This document shows positions 32,586-45,229 of a DNA stretch of 64,000 nt, in pieces. The first letter of the stretch is position 1, and the number at the start of each line of letters is the position of its first letter. Under the pieces are notes generated by a model. That model saw only the letters and a list, made by a program, of their open reading frames with translations. It ran no database searches and was not told the DNA's origin. This DNA is from Hydrangea macrophylla (taxonomy: Eukaryota; Streptophyta; Magnoliopsida; Cornales; Hydrangeaceae): positions 30,082,637-30,146,636 of the forward strand of contig CM066994.1 in NCBI GenBank assembly GCA_033977485.1, read 5' to 3'. A program made the translations under genes and the position numbers.

Positions 32586-32598
32586 TGGTATCAGAGCC
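32586..32598 (+). promoter_or_regulatory. Primer-binding site (initiator Met tRNA type)
   Basis: TGGTATCAGAGCC, 8 bp after the LTR, is complementary to the 3' end of plant initiator tRNA-Met, the usual primer for many plant gypsy elements. Confidence 0.9.
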
Positions 32599-33154
32599 AT
32601 AGGTTTTCTAGATTGACCAGGCTCAGTTATTCACGCCATAGATTAGTGACATAGGTTACCCTTAAGTTTTACTAAGCTATACAACCAAGTTCTAGTGTTA
32701 GTTTAGTACGGATTACCCTTTGTTCAGAAACTAAAATTCTAAGTTGGTTTTATCATAGAAATGATTACCCGTTTGTCTTGTCACATCGACAAGAATGATA
32801 ACAATTTTCATATACCTTCAGACATATCCATTTAGGATTAGCCGAGATAACCATAACTTATGATGCCCCTACAGACATATAGTAGCCGAGTTTCTAAGGA
32901 GTTAAAGCATACCATAGCCCTCATTAATAGCTTAGGCACTGACGAACTTCCTAAGTCAAATCTTGGAAAAGTCAGTATGGCCCACAACCAGAGTCTAGAG
33001 GATAAGAATACAACCTCTTTGCTATTAGACAGCCCTAGTTCGAATACGTGTTATATGTACTCAATATATATTTTATTGTATGCTTATGTGATAATACGAG
33101 TATGTGTTATAGTGATATATACTACTTTGAAAATTTTCGTCATAGTACTGTTGC

Positions 33155-36100
33155 ATGCATGTTTCTCATTCTACTACCCCTATCATGCATAGAATGGCTG
33201 GAAGACCAAGGAGGAACAGAAATCTGATTGAAGGAGCGCCCGAGGCTGCCGACCCCACGGGAATATTTGAAGCTTTTATTAGACGTCTCGAGAGGGTTAG
33301 TAATGCGAATGAAAACCAACGAGACCGCCAGACGGGAGATAAGCTGCTGGAAAGATTCTGTGCGCTCAGACCCGAGCAATTTGCGGGTACCACGGATCCC
33401 TGGAAGGCGGAGCAATGGTTAAGACAGATGGATCGCATGTTCGAAGCTGTCCAATGCAACGAGATGGACAAAAGGAGATTGGCTACTTTTCAACTGACCG
33501 ACGCCGCTGCAGATTGGTGGGACTCGGTCATAGCCACTATCGGAAACACAGCTGCGATGGGGATGACGTGGACAGCGTTCAAAGGAAGATTTCTGGAGAA
33601 GTACTTCCCGGCTACGGAGAGGCACAGAAGAGAGAAGGAATTCATGGATCTGACGCAAGGAACCAAGACGGTGCAAGAGTATACCACACAGTTTGAGAGG
33701 CTGTCACGGTTTGCCCCGCACATGGTTGATACTGAGGAGAAGAAGATCCGGAAGTATAACCAAGGGTTGGCACCGCAGATTCGTCGCCTGACTCTCGGCC
33801 ACCTAGACAAATCGTTTGAAGGACTAGTCGGCCTGGCTACCGACCTGGAAGAGGATGCTCGAGTATACCGTAAACAATTCGAATTCCGACCGCCTCAGAG
33901 GGGTAATTTTGGGAATAGACCACCAATGAATCGTACCCAAGGACAGAAGAGGAACTTTGATGGGAGCAAGAAGGCACAAGCTATTACCCATCCGACTCAA
34001 CCCCGAGTAGGAGAAGGAAGTAGTGGTGTAAAGTGCTTCAACTGTGGCAACCCTGGACATGTGGCTCGGGACTGCAGGGCACCAAGGCGTGCTACTCAGC
34101 CAGGAATAGTCTGCTTCAACTGTGGTGAACCAGGTCACATCAGCAGGTTCTGCACTGCTCCTAAGCAAGCGACTTATGGACAACAGGGTCAGACCCGCTT
34201 GAATGCTGTTATTCCTGATGCCGCGGGTGATGATGGAGCTGCATATGAAGATGGAGATCTTGGAGAAGTTCAACCTGATCAGCAAGCAGTGGAAGGTACA
34301 TTGACTCTATTTAACTCCCATGTTAGAGTATTATTTGATACGGGTGCTGCTCTTTCATTCATATCCATTAATACAATTCGGAGATTGGGTATCTTACCTC
34401 ATCGCTTAGAGAAAGCTTTGAAGGCTACATCACCAATAGGAGCTGCGGTCAGTTTAGGACATGTATGCAAGGATTGTCCTCTATGGATTGGAGACCGAGA
34501 AATCCCTGCAAGGTTGATCGTCCTATCGATGAAGGAGTTCGACATAATCCTAGGAATGGATTGGCTGTCTCAGAATCAAGTGAAGTTGGATTGCGCGAGG
34601 AAGAGAATTACATTCTCCGACAATGAGAATCAACCCTTTGATTTTCAATGTAACCCTTCGGGAGATATGTTCCTCACAAGATGTTTAGCCAACATCGAAG
34701 TCGTCAGTACAGAGGTGACAGCATCATCTATACCTGTAGTCAAGGACTTCGAAGAAGTATTTCAAGACATTTCTGGATTACCGCCCGAGAGAAGTATAGA
34801 GTTCTGTATTGAGCTTATACCGGGTACCGTACCAATTACCAAGGTTCCCTACAGAATGGCCCCCACAGAACTGCTAGAATTAAAGGGACAAGTACAAGAG
34901 CTCGAGAACCTAGGTTTTGTACGTCCAAGTACATCGCCTTGGGGAGCACCGGTGTTATTTGTGAAGAAGAAGGACGGGACGCTCAGGCTGTGTATCGACT
35001 ACAGAGAATTGAATCGAGTGACAATCAAGAACAAGTATCCTTTGCCTCGGATCGACGATTTATTTGATCAACTACAAGGAGCTACGATATTTTCCAAGAT
35101 AGACCTAAGGTCGGGGTATCATCAGTTGAGGGTACGGAAGGAAGACATACCTAAGACTGCTTTCAGAACCCGATATGGTCATTATGAATTTCTGGTGATG
35201 CCGTTTGGATTAACGAACGCCCCGGCAGTGTTTATGGATCTGATGAACAGAGTATTCAAGCCTTATTTAGATCAGTTTGTCATCATCTTTATTGATGATA
35301 TTTTGATCTATTCTAAGTCAAGAGAAGAACACGAGCAACATCTTCGGATTACGATGCAGACGCTTAAGGACCACCACTTGTATGCCAAGTTCAGTAAGTG
35401 TGAGTTCTGGTTGCAAGAAGTGAAATTTTTGGGACACAAGGTGTCATCTCAAGGAATTTCTGTGGATTCGTCCAAGACCGATGCTGTATCCAACTGGGTT
35501 AGGCCAAGCAACCCTACAGAAGTTCGGAGTTTTCTTGGACTCGCAGGCTATTACAGGAGATTTGTTGAGGGATTCTCCAAGATAGCTGCACCATTGACTG
35601 GGTTGACAAAGAAGAATTTGAAATTCGAATGGACAGAGAAGCATGAGCGAGCCTTTCTAGAGTTGAAAGAGAGACTCACTACCGCACCAGTACTAGCAAT
35701 ACCCAAGCCTGGTGAGAAGTTCACTATCTTTAGTGACGCATCATATCAAGGACTAGGGTGTGTACTTATGCAAGATGACAGAGTTATAGCCTATGGATCC
35801 AGGCAGCTGAAGCCGAATGAGTTGAACTATCCTATTCATGATTTGGAGTTGGCAGCAGTGGTTTTTGCACTCAAGATTTGGAGACATTATCTCTACGGTG
35901 AGAAGTTTGATTTGTTCTCCGATCACAAGAGTCTGAAGTATTTGTTCACACAGAAAGAGTTGAACATGAGGCAGCGCAGATGGATGGAGTTGATCAAAGA
36001 TTACGACTTCACGTTGGAATACCACCCTGGTAAAGCTAATGTGGTCGCTGATGCTTTGAGTAGGCAGACTCGGGAGACGATCGCCTCCTTAATGGTTAGA

Positions 36101-37630
36101 GAGTGGCGAGCTTTGGAGACGTTGGTGGAGTTCGATGTACAGAGTGCTGAAAGAGGAGAAGGACAACTTTTTGGATGTCTTATCCTACAGCCTGTTCTTA
36201 TCGACCGCGTTATTGAAGCTCAGAAAGAAGATGAGAAGTTTCAGACATGGTTTGTAAAAATGTCAGAAAAAGACCCGACCGAATGGAAGGTGGGGAGTGA
36301 CGGAGGGTATCGATGCAGAGACAGATTATGTGTACCAGATTGTGGGAATTTGAGAAAAGATATTCTGGAAGAAGCACATAAATCAAGGTATACAGTTCAC
36401 CCGGGAGGAACTAAGATGTATAAAGATTTGAAGAGAAATTTCTGGTGGGAAGGCATGAAGAAGGATGTGGCCGAGTTTGTATCCAAGTGTTTGACGTGTC
36501 AGCAAGTCAAGGCCGAACATCAGAGACCGTCAGGATTGTTGCAACCGCTACCTATTCCTGGTTGGAAGTGGGAGCACATTACGATGGATTTTGTAGTAGG
36601 ATTGCCCCGGTCGCAACAGAATCATGACGCTATTTGGGTAATTGTGGATCGATTGACGAAGTCAGCTCATTTTATTGCTTACAGTATGACATACCCGGTG
36701 GAAAAGATGAGCCGGATGTACATACAACAAGTTGTGCGACTTCACGGTGCACCTGTGTCGATTGTGTCAGACCGTGACGCACGTTTTACTTCTGGATTTT
36801 GGGAAAGTTTGCAAGAAGCTATGGGAACCTCGCTCAAGATGAGTACTGCTTTTCACCCTCAGACAGATGGACAAACTGAGCGTGTGAATCAGATCATGGA
36901 AGATATGCTTAGGGCTTGTGTGATCGATTTTGAAGAATCTTGGGAGACACACTTGCCGTTGGTTGAATTTGCCTATAACAATAGTTATCATACGAGTATC
37001 GGTATGGCTCCGTTCGAAGCACTGTACGGACGACCATGTCGTTCTCCATTATGTTGGGCAGAGGTTGGGGACACAGAATTGTTGGGACCAGATTTGGTTA
37101 GAGAAACCAACGAGAAGATTTCCTTGGTCAAAGAAAGGATGAGAACCGCTCAGAGCCGGTATAAGAGTTATGCTGATCGACGCCGAAAAGATCTGGAGTT
37201 TAGTGTGGGAGATCACGTACTTCTTAAGGTTTCACCAACACGAGGAGTAGTACGTTTTGGTCTCAAGAGAGGGAAGTTAGCTCCGCGTTTCATTGGACCG
37301 TTTGAGATTTTGGAACGTATCGGGAAAGTGGCCTATCAACTGGCGTTACCACCAAAGATGTCTGGGGTTCACAACGTGTTTCACGTGAGTATGTTGAGGA
37401 AATACATACGAGATCCCTCGCATGTGGTTAGTTATGACGACATTGAGACGAGTCATAGCGTTTCTTACAAGGAGAGACCTGCGAAGATTTTGGATCAGAG
37501 TATCAAGAAGCTGAGGAATAAGGATATTCCGTTGGTGAAGGTTCAGTGGAATCACCACGACGAGAATGAAGCCTCGTGGGAAGTTGAAGCTGATATGAGG
37601 AAGAAGTACCCGGAGTTGTTTCATGACTAG
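33155..37630 (+). CDS. Intact gag-pol polyprotein of the Tekay-like element
   Basis: An ORF of 1491 codons. Met codons at 33155, 33185 and 33194 are possible starts; [10 protein letters not shown] at 33194 fits best. Domains by residue from 33155: gag core ~60-240; two CX2CX4HX4C knuckles from C294 and C320; protease with D395 in LFDTGA; RT ~580-760 with catalytic D714/D715 in FIDDIL; RNase H ~850-980 from [10 protein letters not shown]; integrase zinc module ~1070-1115, core D1145, D1206, E1242 (35 residues between the last two); a C-terminal chromodomain-like segment ~1440-1488 ending YPELF. All catalytic residues are present with no stop or frameshift. The tail may direct insertion to heterochromatin, as in chromoviruses. 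Confidence 0.95.
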   Translation: MHVSHSTTPIMHRMAGRPRRNRNLIEGAPEAADPTGIFEAFIRRLERVSNANENQRDRQTGDKLLERFCALRPEQFAGTTDPWKAEQWLRQMDRMFEAVQCNEMDKRRLATFQLTDAAADWWDSVIATIGNTAAMGMTWTAFKGRFLEKYFPATERHRREKEFMDLTQGTKTVQEYTTQFERLSRFAPHMVDTEEKKIRKYNQGLAPQIRRLTLGHLDKSFEGLVGLATDLEEDARVYRKQFEFRPPQRGNFGNRPPMNRTQGQKRNFDGSKKAQAITHPTQPRVGEGSSGVKCFNCGNPGHVARDCRAPRRATQPGIVCFNCGEPGHISRFCTAPKQATYGQQGQTRLNAVIPDAAGDDGAAYEDGDLGEVQPDQQAVEGTLTLFNSHVRVLFDTGAALSFISINTIRRLGILPHRLEKALKATSPIGAAVSLGHVCKDCPLWIGDREIPARLIVLSMKEFDIILGMDWLSQNQVKLDCARKRITFSDNENQPFDFQCNPSGDMFLTRCLANIEVVSTEVTASSIPVVKDFEEVFQDISGLPPERSIEFCIELIPGTVPITKVPYRMAPTELLELKGQVQELENLGFVRPSTSPWGAPVLFVKKKDGTLRLCIDYRELNRVTIKNKYPLPRIDDLFDQLQGATIFSKIDLRSGYHQLRVRKEDIPKTAFRTRYGHYEFLVMPFGLTNAPAVFMDLMNRVFKPYLDQFVIIFIDDILIYSKSREEHEQHLRITMQTLKDHHLYAKFSKCEFWLQEVKFLGHKVSSQGISVDSSKTDAVSNWVRPSNPTEVRSFLGLAGYYRRFVEGFSKIAAPLTGLTKKNLKFEWTEKHERAFLELKERLTTAPVLAIPKPGEKFTIFSDASYQGLGCVLMQDDRVIAYGSRQLKPNELNYPIHDLELAAVVFALKIWRHYLYGEKFDLFSDHKSLKYLFTQKELNMRQRRWMELIKDYDFTLEYHPGKANVVADALSRQTRETIASLMVREWRALETLVEFDVQSAERGEGQLFGCLILQPVLIDRVIEAQKEDEKFQTWFVKMSEKDPTEWKVGSDGGYRCRDRLCVPDCGNLRKDILEEAHKSRYTVHPGGTKMYKDLKRNFWWEGMKKDVAEFVSKCLTCQQVKAEHQRPSGLLQPLPIPGWKWEHITMDFVVGLPRSQQNHDAIWVIVDRLTKSAHFIAYSMTYPVEKMSRMYIQQVVRLHGAPVSIVSDRDARFTSGFWESLQEAMGTSLKMSTAFHPQTDGQTERVNQIMEDMLRACVIDFEESWETHLPLVEFAYNNSYHTSIGMAPFEALYGRPCRSPLCWAEVGDTELLGPDLVRETNEKISLVKERMRTAQSRYKSYADRRRKDLEFSVGDHVLLKVSPTRGVVRFGLKRGKLAPRFIGPFEILERIGKVAYQLALPPKMSGVHNVFHVSMLRKYIRDPSHVVSYDDIETSHSVSYKERPAKILDQSIKKLRNKDIPLVKVQWNHHDENEASWEVEADMRKKYPELFHD

Positions 37631-37661
37631 TTAGTCTTGATTTCGGGGACGAAATCCTGTT

Positions 37662-37675
37662 TAAGGGGGGAAGGG
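37662..37675 (+). promoter_or_regulatory. Polypurine tract
   Basis: TAAGGGGGGAAGGG lies directly against the 3' LTR start at 37676, the expected plus-strand primer site. Confidence 0.9.
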
Positions 37676-40288
37676 TGTAATAACCTGCATTTTCCTGCAT
37701 GATCATAATTAAAATTTATTTTCATTATCATTTGCATTATCATATTTAAAATTTAATATATATTGTCTGTTTATATGTTAATTTCGATTCTTATGTGAAA
37801 AGTTTAATTCTTGACTAATTGAAATTACTTTTGGGGTCAAAATGCAATTTTCATAAAAACTTGCAATACCTGTGTTAAAATTCAAAACTGTATTTCAAAA
37901 CGGTGGAATTATTTCTTTTAAACTCAAACTGTATTTTTATAAAATCAGAAAACTATTTCTAACGTTAAAATGAATTCTCTGTATTTTTGTGATAAACACC
38001 GTGTCACGAAAATACCAGTGTAGGTTTAAAACTGTCCGCGCAGTGTTAAACTTCCACAGAATTTTGGAAGTAAATGATTGAACAAATTTATTTATACTCA
38101 ATTATGAATGCTGATGCTTTTCCCTTAGGTCTTGTTTGGCAAATGTTGTAGTATGTGTGTTGTCCTTATGCCATAAGCTAGATTACCCAAACACACATTG
38201 ACCCACCTCATCTCCACCTACCTCTTACTTTCAGTAGTGGAGAATAAAGGGGAGTGTATACACATCATATCTGCACATTCATGGTATTATATGGAGGTTA
38301 ATGGAGATTGGGTGGAGGGTTAGGCCAATGTTTTCTTAGTGGGTATTTGATTATATATACACCCAACCACACTACACATTCTGCACTTCCATCACAACAC
38401 ATTTCAGAATTCACAAAGAGTTTAGAGAGTGCAGAGAGTTCTTCAATTTCGTAGAGAGAGAGAAGAGCTCAATCCTCCATAGCCAAAGCTTGGAATTCGG
38501 GAATTTCGTAATTATATTTCTGTCTCAACAATTTCTTCAATCTATATCACGGTGAGTATTACTAACTCACTCAAAATGTAACTCATTCTTTATTTACTGA
38601 TTTAGGTAGTTAATTTTAACAGTAGCAGAATTTTGTTTTCAGATTTTTGTTAGGAAAACGAATGAAATTTAAGGTTCTGCCCGCGTTGTCCCAAGTAAAA
38701 CTCGATTCTGCACACTTTTCGTCTAATGCAATTTTCTCAGATTTTGCACCGTTTGGGCAGAAAATGAGGATTACAGTAGCAGAAAAAGTATATTAGAAAT
38801 TCAATCTAATATTTTCTCTTTTAATTTTAACAGTAGCAGAATTTTGTTTTCAGATTTTTGTTAGGAAAACGAATGAAATTTAAGGTTCTGCCCGCGTTGT
38901 CCCAAGCAAAACTCGATTCTGCACACTTTTCGTCTAATGCAATTTTCTCAGATTCTGCACCATTTGGACAGAAAATGAGGATTTCAGTAGCAGTTTTTAG
39001 AATGCTATTAGTTATGTTTAAAATGATTAAGGCAATGAATTACGAATTTTCAATCCCCGTACGCGTATTGTTTCTTTAATTCTGTGAATTCCTTTATGTT
39101 TAAAGTTTGATGACATTCATGTGGAGTCAGTTGTACATGCATGGTGAGTGTTGGTAGTGTGTAAAAGAGTAATGATAGTGTGGAAAAGAGTAATGATTGT
39201 GTGGAAAGAGTATGAGTTTGAGTTGTGGTTGTGGTTGTGGTTGTGGTTGTAATTGTGGCTATGGTTATGGTTGTGGTTGTGGATGTGATTGTGGTTGGAG
39301 TTGAAAAAGAGGATGAGGGTGTCTTTGAAATGCGAAGGTGGCAAAAATGGACACTCCCTGACGCCCATGGAAGCGTTAAAGTGTGTGAAGCCGAACTTGG
39401 ACACTCACTGGCACCCATGGAAGTGCTAAAGTGTGGCCTATAGACACTCCCTGAATGACTCGAGTCTGGATACCTGTGTGGGGGTTGCCCCGGTATTTGC
39501 ATGGCGGTTAGGGTATTCAAAGTGTGAGGCATTGGACACTCCCTGGTACCCCGGACCAAAGTGTGAGGCAAACTGGACACTCCCTGGCGCCCCGTTGCTA
39601 AAGTGTGGCTATCTTAGTATTTCAAAGATACCAGGAGTAGGATAGAGGGTTGTTGGGTGTTGTCGAGAGAAAAGAGTCGGATAGATGAGATGGTGCATTG
39701 TTCTCATACACCGTCACATATGTGTGAAATTATCTTTTAAATAATGTTGTGGTTGTTTTCTAAAACGAGCTTTTTTATCATAAATATAAACTTGTGGTAT
39801 TTAAATGGAAATGGGAAAAAGGTAAATGAGTATGTTTTACATTCAGAGTTATGTTTTTAATACTCACCAGCTTCTTGAAGCTGACGGCGTTGATGCGTCC
39901 TGGACATTCGTGTTCAGGCTTTGCAGGTTATAATCAGGATGAACCATATGACTATGCTAATTGAGATCAACTGCTGAGAAGAGAATTTACTTTTATATGC
40001 TTTATGTTTATGTGCTTTAAGATATGATTTGGTTTTGTAATAAGGATGACTGTAATAGACTTTAAGTTATTGTTTTATTTTAAGGCGGTCTGTGCCTTAG
40101 TTAACCCCGTACCATAAGTTGTAATAAGTTAGAAAAATTTTTATGAGCCCTGTTTGCCCTACTCTGATTAATAGTTTTATGTTGTTAGAAGTTTTTGGGA
40201 CGGAATCGATCCTTCAAACTGTCGCGACCTACGGGTCCATAAAGGAAATTAAACGCTTTCCATATTTATGCTACGTCGGGGCGTGACA
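37676..40288 (+). repeat. 3' LTR of the Tekay-like element (2613 bp)
   Basis: Same length as the 5' LTR and identical apart from five substitutions. At two of these (38682, 38686) it matches the second internal repeat, suggesting conversion or that the 5' copy mutated. Confidence 0.95.
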
Positions 40289-40293
40289 TTTTA

Positions 40294-40635
40294 AATCTTG
40301 TTATCTTTTGGGCTACCATTGTTTGTGTGAATTGGTCCTTTAATTACATAGTGTAACTCAATTTAATATGTATAAGAGTTGGTAAAATGTTGCTATTCTT
40401 AGCTTACTATTTACAATTTTTTCCCTTCTTCATTGCAGAACCACAACCTTACATCAAAATAAGATTTTCACAGCTATACAATTCGCTCTATGGAAGAAGA
40501 ATTCCAAAAGATAGTTGGTGTAAGGTAACAAATTCTGTAAGAATTACTGATCATTTCTATTACTTACTTCAAAACCTGCCTTTCAATATGTAGTCTAGAT
40601 GTGCTTCATCTTTTCTATCCTGCTAGTAGATAAAT
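40294..40635. other. CACTA interior between insertions, possible exon
   Basis: A good acceptor TTCATTGCAG ends at about 40438 and an open stretch follows, with a donor-like AAG|GTAACA near 40526. It may be a terminal exon of a captured gene, but I do not recognise the peptide. Confidence 0.25.
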
Positions 40636-40648
40636 TGCTTTCAGACAC

Positions 40649-41072
40649 TTTTTTTTTTTTGCTCAGTAAACAAGTTTGTATAAAATGGACATAGTCCAAG
40701 GAAATTACATCAGGAGACAAGCCGTATGGTTTCCAACAACCAAATCTAAAACGTCCCTAAACCATAGAATCCAAGCATGTCCTTAAAAAACCCCAAACAT
40801 GCACCCCAAATTTCTGCAGAAATAGAGCAAACAGCAGCCCACAAAAAACTGCACAAATTCAAGACTCACTGAAAGGCGCCGTACAAACAACATAGATTCC
40901 TGCACACAAACTCTGCCCATAATGCACACAAACAGTCAGGTATCAAGCAAAAACACCAAAATTCTGCACAATTTCTACACAACTCTGCACTAAAACAGCA
41001 CCAAAACAGTCACTTATCAAGCAAAAAGACACATAAAGACACACAAACAGGCATGATTTGCAGTGGGCAATA
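40649..41072 (-). mobile_element. 5'-truncated LINE insertion with 13-bp TSD
   Basis: A T-run at the left end (40649-40660) marks a poly(A) tail on the minus strand. A perfect 13-bp duplication TGCTTTCAGACAC is at 40636-40648 and 41073-41085. The 3' part (ACAAACTTGTTTACTGAGC then A-run on the minus strand) resembles plant L1 3' UTRs. No ORF remains. Confidence 0.85.
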
Positions 41073-41315
41073 TGCTTTCAGACACATAAAGACACAATGC
41101 AGAATTTTAGACACTGTTGGGTCACTCATACTGCAAATGTTCGTTGTCCTTCCTTCCTTTGTTTGTTGTTCCTCCTACTTGAAACCATTGTAAGGAGGAA
41201 TGAGTATTATAAATGAACTTTCTAGAACCCTCAGTTCATATGCCGATCAAGATCTAGATTCAGAAACTGGGTACTGTGGTCTGTCATGGCTCTAGTAAAA
41301 ATCAAGCTGAAGCTT

Positions 41316-44245
41316 TGTCACGCCCTGACGTAGCATAAATAAGGAAAGCGTTTAATTTCCTTTATGGACCCGTAGGTCGCGACAATTTGAAGGATCGATA
41401 CCGTCCCAAACGTCGAACAACAAAACATAATAATCAGAGCAGAGCAATCAAGGCTTACAAAATTTTTCTAACTTATTACATATTATGACACGAGGTCAAC
41501 TAAAGCACAGACCGCCTTGAAACAAAACAAAATAATAACTTAAGGTCTATTACAGTCATCCTTATTACAAAATGGTTCATAACTTAAAACATGTAACTTA
41601 AATCATATGATAAATAAACAGTTTCTCATTCCAAAAGCAGCCGTTCTCAGTTAGCGTAGTCATAAGGTCCTTCCTGATCATAACCTGAAAAGCCTGAACA
41701 AGAATGTCCAGGACGCATCAACGTCGTCAGCTTCGAGAAGCTGGTGAGTATTAAAAACATAACTTTGAATGTAAAACATACCCATTTACAAATTCTTTCT
41801 TTTCACGTCTTGTAAAAATCAACGGTTTCACCATAGAAAGAATTCAATTATAAACCAACGGGGAAAGTATTAAAATGTCGTTCATTCATGAAAACATATG
41901 ATCGTGTATGAGACAATGCACCACACTCATCTTACCGACTCTTTTCTCTCGACAGACACAACAACCCAATACCTCACTCCAGTATCTTTGAAACACTAAG
42001 ATAGCCACACTTTAGCAACGGAGCGCCAGGGAGTGTCCAGTTTGCCTCACACATTGGTCCGGGGTACCAGGGAGTGTCCATTGCCTCACACTTTGACTAC
42101 CTAATCCGCCATGCAAATACCGGAGCAACCTCATGCAGTATCCAGACTCGGGTATCAGGGAGTGTCCGTAGGCCACACTTTAGCACTACCATGGGTGCCA
42201 GGGAGTGTCCAAGTTCGGCGTCACACACTTTAACGCTTCCATGGGCGTCAGGGAGTGTCCATATTTGCCACCGTCGCATTTCAAAGATACCCTCGCCGCA
42301 ATCTCAACCTCAACCACAACCACAACCACAACCGCAATCTCAATCTCAAACTCATATTTTTTTCCACACTGACCATTACTCTTTTCCACACTGACTGACA
42401 CCCACATGCATGTGCCACTGACCCCACATGAATGACATGACCTTAAACACAAAGTAAATCGCTGAATTAAAGGAACAACGTACATACGGGGATTGATAAG
42501 TCATAATACAACGTTCTATTCGTTCAAACATAATCAATTGGGATTCTGTCTTAATAGTTTTCCCCAAACAGAACCCTAACAGTACTTAAAAGTTGAACCA
42601 AAAAGTCCCTTAGCAGAAAATAAACAAAACTAGACACTGCCAGAAGTAGCGCGCGCGGGCCGCCCGCACGAAATGTCGCTCGCGCGAGTCGCTCGCACGA
42701 TGTGCCCATTTTTCATTTTATTATAAAAACCTTTCGTTCTGCCTGAAATTAGCCACCTCGCGCACGCGGGTCGCTCGCGCGAAAGGTCTCTCGCGCGACC
42801 CTCGCTCGCACGACCTGCCTATTTTTTTTATTTCTATATAAAAACTTTTCTGTCTGCCTGAAACCACGCGGCTCGCGCCCGCGGCTCGCTCGTGCGAGGG
42901 GTCGCTCCGCGGGCCGCTCGCGCGATCGCGCGCGCGAGATGAAGCGGAGGCTTCATCTTCCTCGCAGAAACTGCTCTGTTTCAGATTTCAGGGGTCTAAT
43001 TGACCCATTTTGCAAATCCAAGGATACTAAGCCTTATAATATATGTTTCTCTTCGATTTTTCGTAAGGATCATGAATCTATAATCAATTTCTCATGATTC
43101 AAATTATGGCTCTCCAATTTTATGAAAAACTAAAACATGTCAAAACTTATTTTCTTATATACTTTTCCATGTGAATGAGTTGTGTTCTAAAACTTCGAAC
43201 ATATCAGCTATAAGGTATAATCTTTCATAATCAACTCTAAAAACAAGTTTTGATTAAGGTTTGAAAATTATGATTTTGAAGCTCAAGCTTCCATGGACGA
43301 AATTAGCAATGGTGGATTATAAATTACAATCATATACATAGCAAACAAGTATAATTAACATTCTTAGTGAGTTATAAATACTCACCTTGATATAGATAGA
43401 AGGAATTGGTTGAGAAAGGATAGCAATATAAGAAATTCCAAACCCAAGCTTGACTATGAAATTGGGAAGTTCTCTCTAAAATAATTCTGTCTATATGAAG
43501 CTTTCTCTAACTCTCTGTAATTGTATTTCCAGAATGTGTTTAATGAGAGGGAGTGTGAATATATAGAACTCACAACTTGGGCTCCAAGTTGTGTAATGTA
43601 ATCTTTACTCTACTAATTCATTTTATTTAAAATCAAACCAATACACAGCACAAAATCAAACATATAAACACAGATATACACATCACATAACTCTACAGAT
43701 TGCTAAAGGTCACTATAGGTTCCTAGGGGTCAATAGTTGGTTGTTTGGGAATAAATGATTATGGCACAACAAACACACACACAAAATAGGTAAAAACAAA
43801 AAAGGCACAAGCCAATGATCACTTGCCATAAATGGAAAGTAAAGTGTATGTCACATCTAGCTTTACATCACTTCCAAAATCTGTGGAAGTTTAATACGGC
43901 ACGGACAGTTTTGGAAGTAAACTGGTATTTTCGGGGCGCGGTGTTCACCACAAAAATACAGAAAATTCCTTTTATCGAAAAAAACAATTTTCCGGTTTTA
44001 TAAAAATACAGTTTGAGTTAATAGAGTTTATTTTCACCGTTTTGAAATACAGTTTTAAAATCCAATACAGGCATTACTAAATTTATTAAATTTACCGTTT
44101 GACCCCAATAAGAATTTCAACAGTAATTAAGTCAAGAATTAAGAAATAAACATGTGAGAATTGAAATTAAAATGAAAGCAATAATACAAATTGAATTTAT
44201 ATATAGCAATGCAATTAAATGTTTATGAATTTTCAGGTTGTTACA
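41316..44245 (-). mobile_element. Solo LTR (2930 bp) of a related gypsy family
   Basis: Begins TGTCACGCC and ends GTTGTTACA, the inverse of LTR ends like those of the Tekay-like element (TGTAAnAACCTG ... GCGTGACA). Perfect 5-bp TSD AGCTT at 41311-41315 and 44246-44250 with no internal region between, so unequal recombination removed the body. It shares GGACACTCCCTGG-like units (inverse, about 42020-42270) and other blocks with the full element, but it is longer and holds a CpG-dense module. Confidence 0.92.
42637..42945. repeat. CpG-dense tandem module within the solo LTR
   Basis: Three units start CTGCC(A/T)GAA at about 42637, 42739 and 42854 (102- and 115-bp spacing). Each has a block of TCGCTCGCGCGA-like motifs and, in the first two, an AT-rich TATAAAAAC stretch. 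CpG density is far above the surroundings. The module is absent from the full-length element's LTRs. Confidence 0.88.
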
Positions 44246-44249
44246 AGCT

Positions 44250-44930
44250 TTGTATCATTTTCTTCATTTGTCCTGGAGGGAACTTTGTGGATTTCTGTTT
44301 ACTAAGAAAGTAAACTCTTTGTCAATTGCATAATCTAGGGGTACACTTGCTGAATGTACTAAAGTTGGCCTGTGTTAGGCTTAGTTTGGCCCCCACGCGG
44401 CTTTTCAAAAGGAGCTTATGAAATTTATTACTAAGTTGTTTGATAATTTTATACAAGTGACACACTACTCTTCAAAAAGACATCATGAAACCAAAAGGCA
44501 ACCTAGAGCTTTTAAAAGCTCCCCCAAAAAAGCCCTAAGTTCAATTTTTGCAAAGCTCATAAACTAGTTACCAAATGAATTAACATGATATTGTGCATTC
44601 AAAAAGGAAAAGCACCACAATGAGGGCCAAACTAAGCCTTAATTGATTTATTTTTTTTGTTTTTGTATTTTTTTCCTGGTATTCTATTATATTCATGTAT
44701 ATTTCAACTGTGTATGCTTTGTATTGGTATACCAAATAGTAATAAGAGATTTAGCTTTGTAGATTTTTTTACATAATAATTGATGGGATTGCAATTTAAA
44801 TTATGGGTGAGCTGTTACTAATTTACTATTTTTGCTTAATGTCACTTTGTTTATTTGTGTGTCCTTAGTCATATTAGGTATTAGTTCCCGAAACTAATAT
44901 CATTCTTGGCTAGAATTGAACTCTCAAGGC
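44250..44930. other. CACTA interior, no gene seen
   Basis: AT-rich sequence with no recognised coding or repeat signal. Confidence 0.5.
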
Positions 44931-44934
44931 AGCC

Positions 44935-45225
44935 TACATGCACAGCAGATTTTCTTCATGGAATGCACGTGTGCACACAGCACAATGCACACAGGCACAG
45001 CACACAGCTCACGTGCACAGCAGCATAACACAGCACTGCATGTGCACAGCAGCCTACGTGCACTGCACAGTAGCCCACGTGCAAAGCAGCATAGCAGTCA
45101 TGTGCACATTAGCACAACACAGCACGCGCACTGCCCACTCTGCGCAGCACAGCAGCCCACTGTGCAGCACAGCACAGCACACGTGCAATGCACACACGCA
45201 CACGCACAGGCAGCACGTGCAATGT
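44935..45225. repeat. Low-complexity CACAGCA/CACGTGCA cluster
   Basis: Cryptically repetitive GCACAGCAGC and CACGTGCA units with at least five CACGTG hexamers (G-box type) in about 290 bp. The His/Ala/Gln-rich ORFs here follow the repeat and are not supported as genes. Confidence 0.8.
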
Positions 45226-45229
45226 CATC

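Larger units (their letters stand above)
29965..40288 (+). mobile_element. Full-length Ty3/gypsy retrotransposon, Tekay/Del-like chromovirus
   Basis: Two 2613-bp LTRs (29965-32577, 37676-40288), an initiator-Met-type primer-binding site, one long gag-pol ORF and a polypurine tract. Perfect 5-bp TSD TTTTA at 29960-29964 and 40289-40293. The LTRs differ at only five positions that I could find (30878, 30971, 30975, 31265 and 32001 against +7711). The C-terminus has a chromodomain-like tail and the LTRs are long, both pointing to the Tekay/Del lineage. The copy is young and probably competent or recently so. Confidence 0.95.

Noticed and set aside
33166..37706. Minus-strand and out-of-frame ORFs over the Tekay-like gag-pol
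   Set aside because: Overlap an intact 1491-codon ORF with clear catalytic motifs; none has its own homology.
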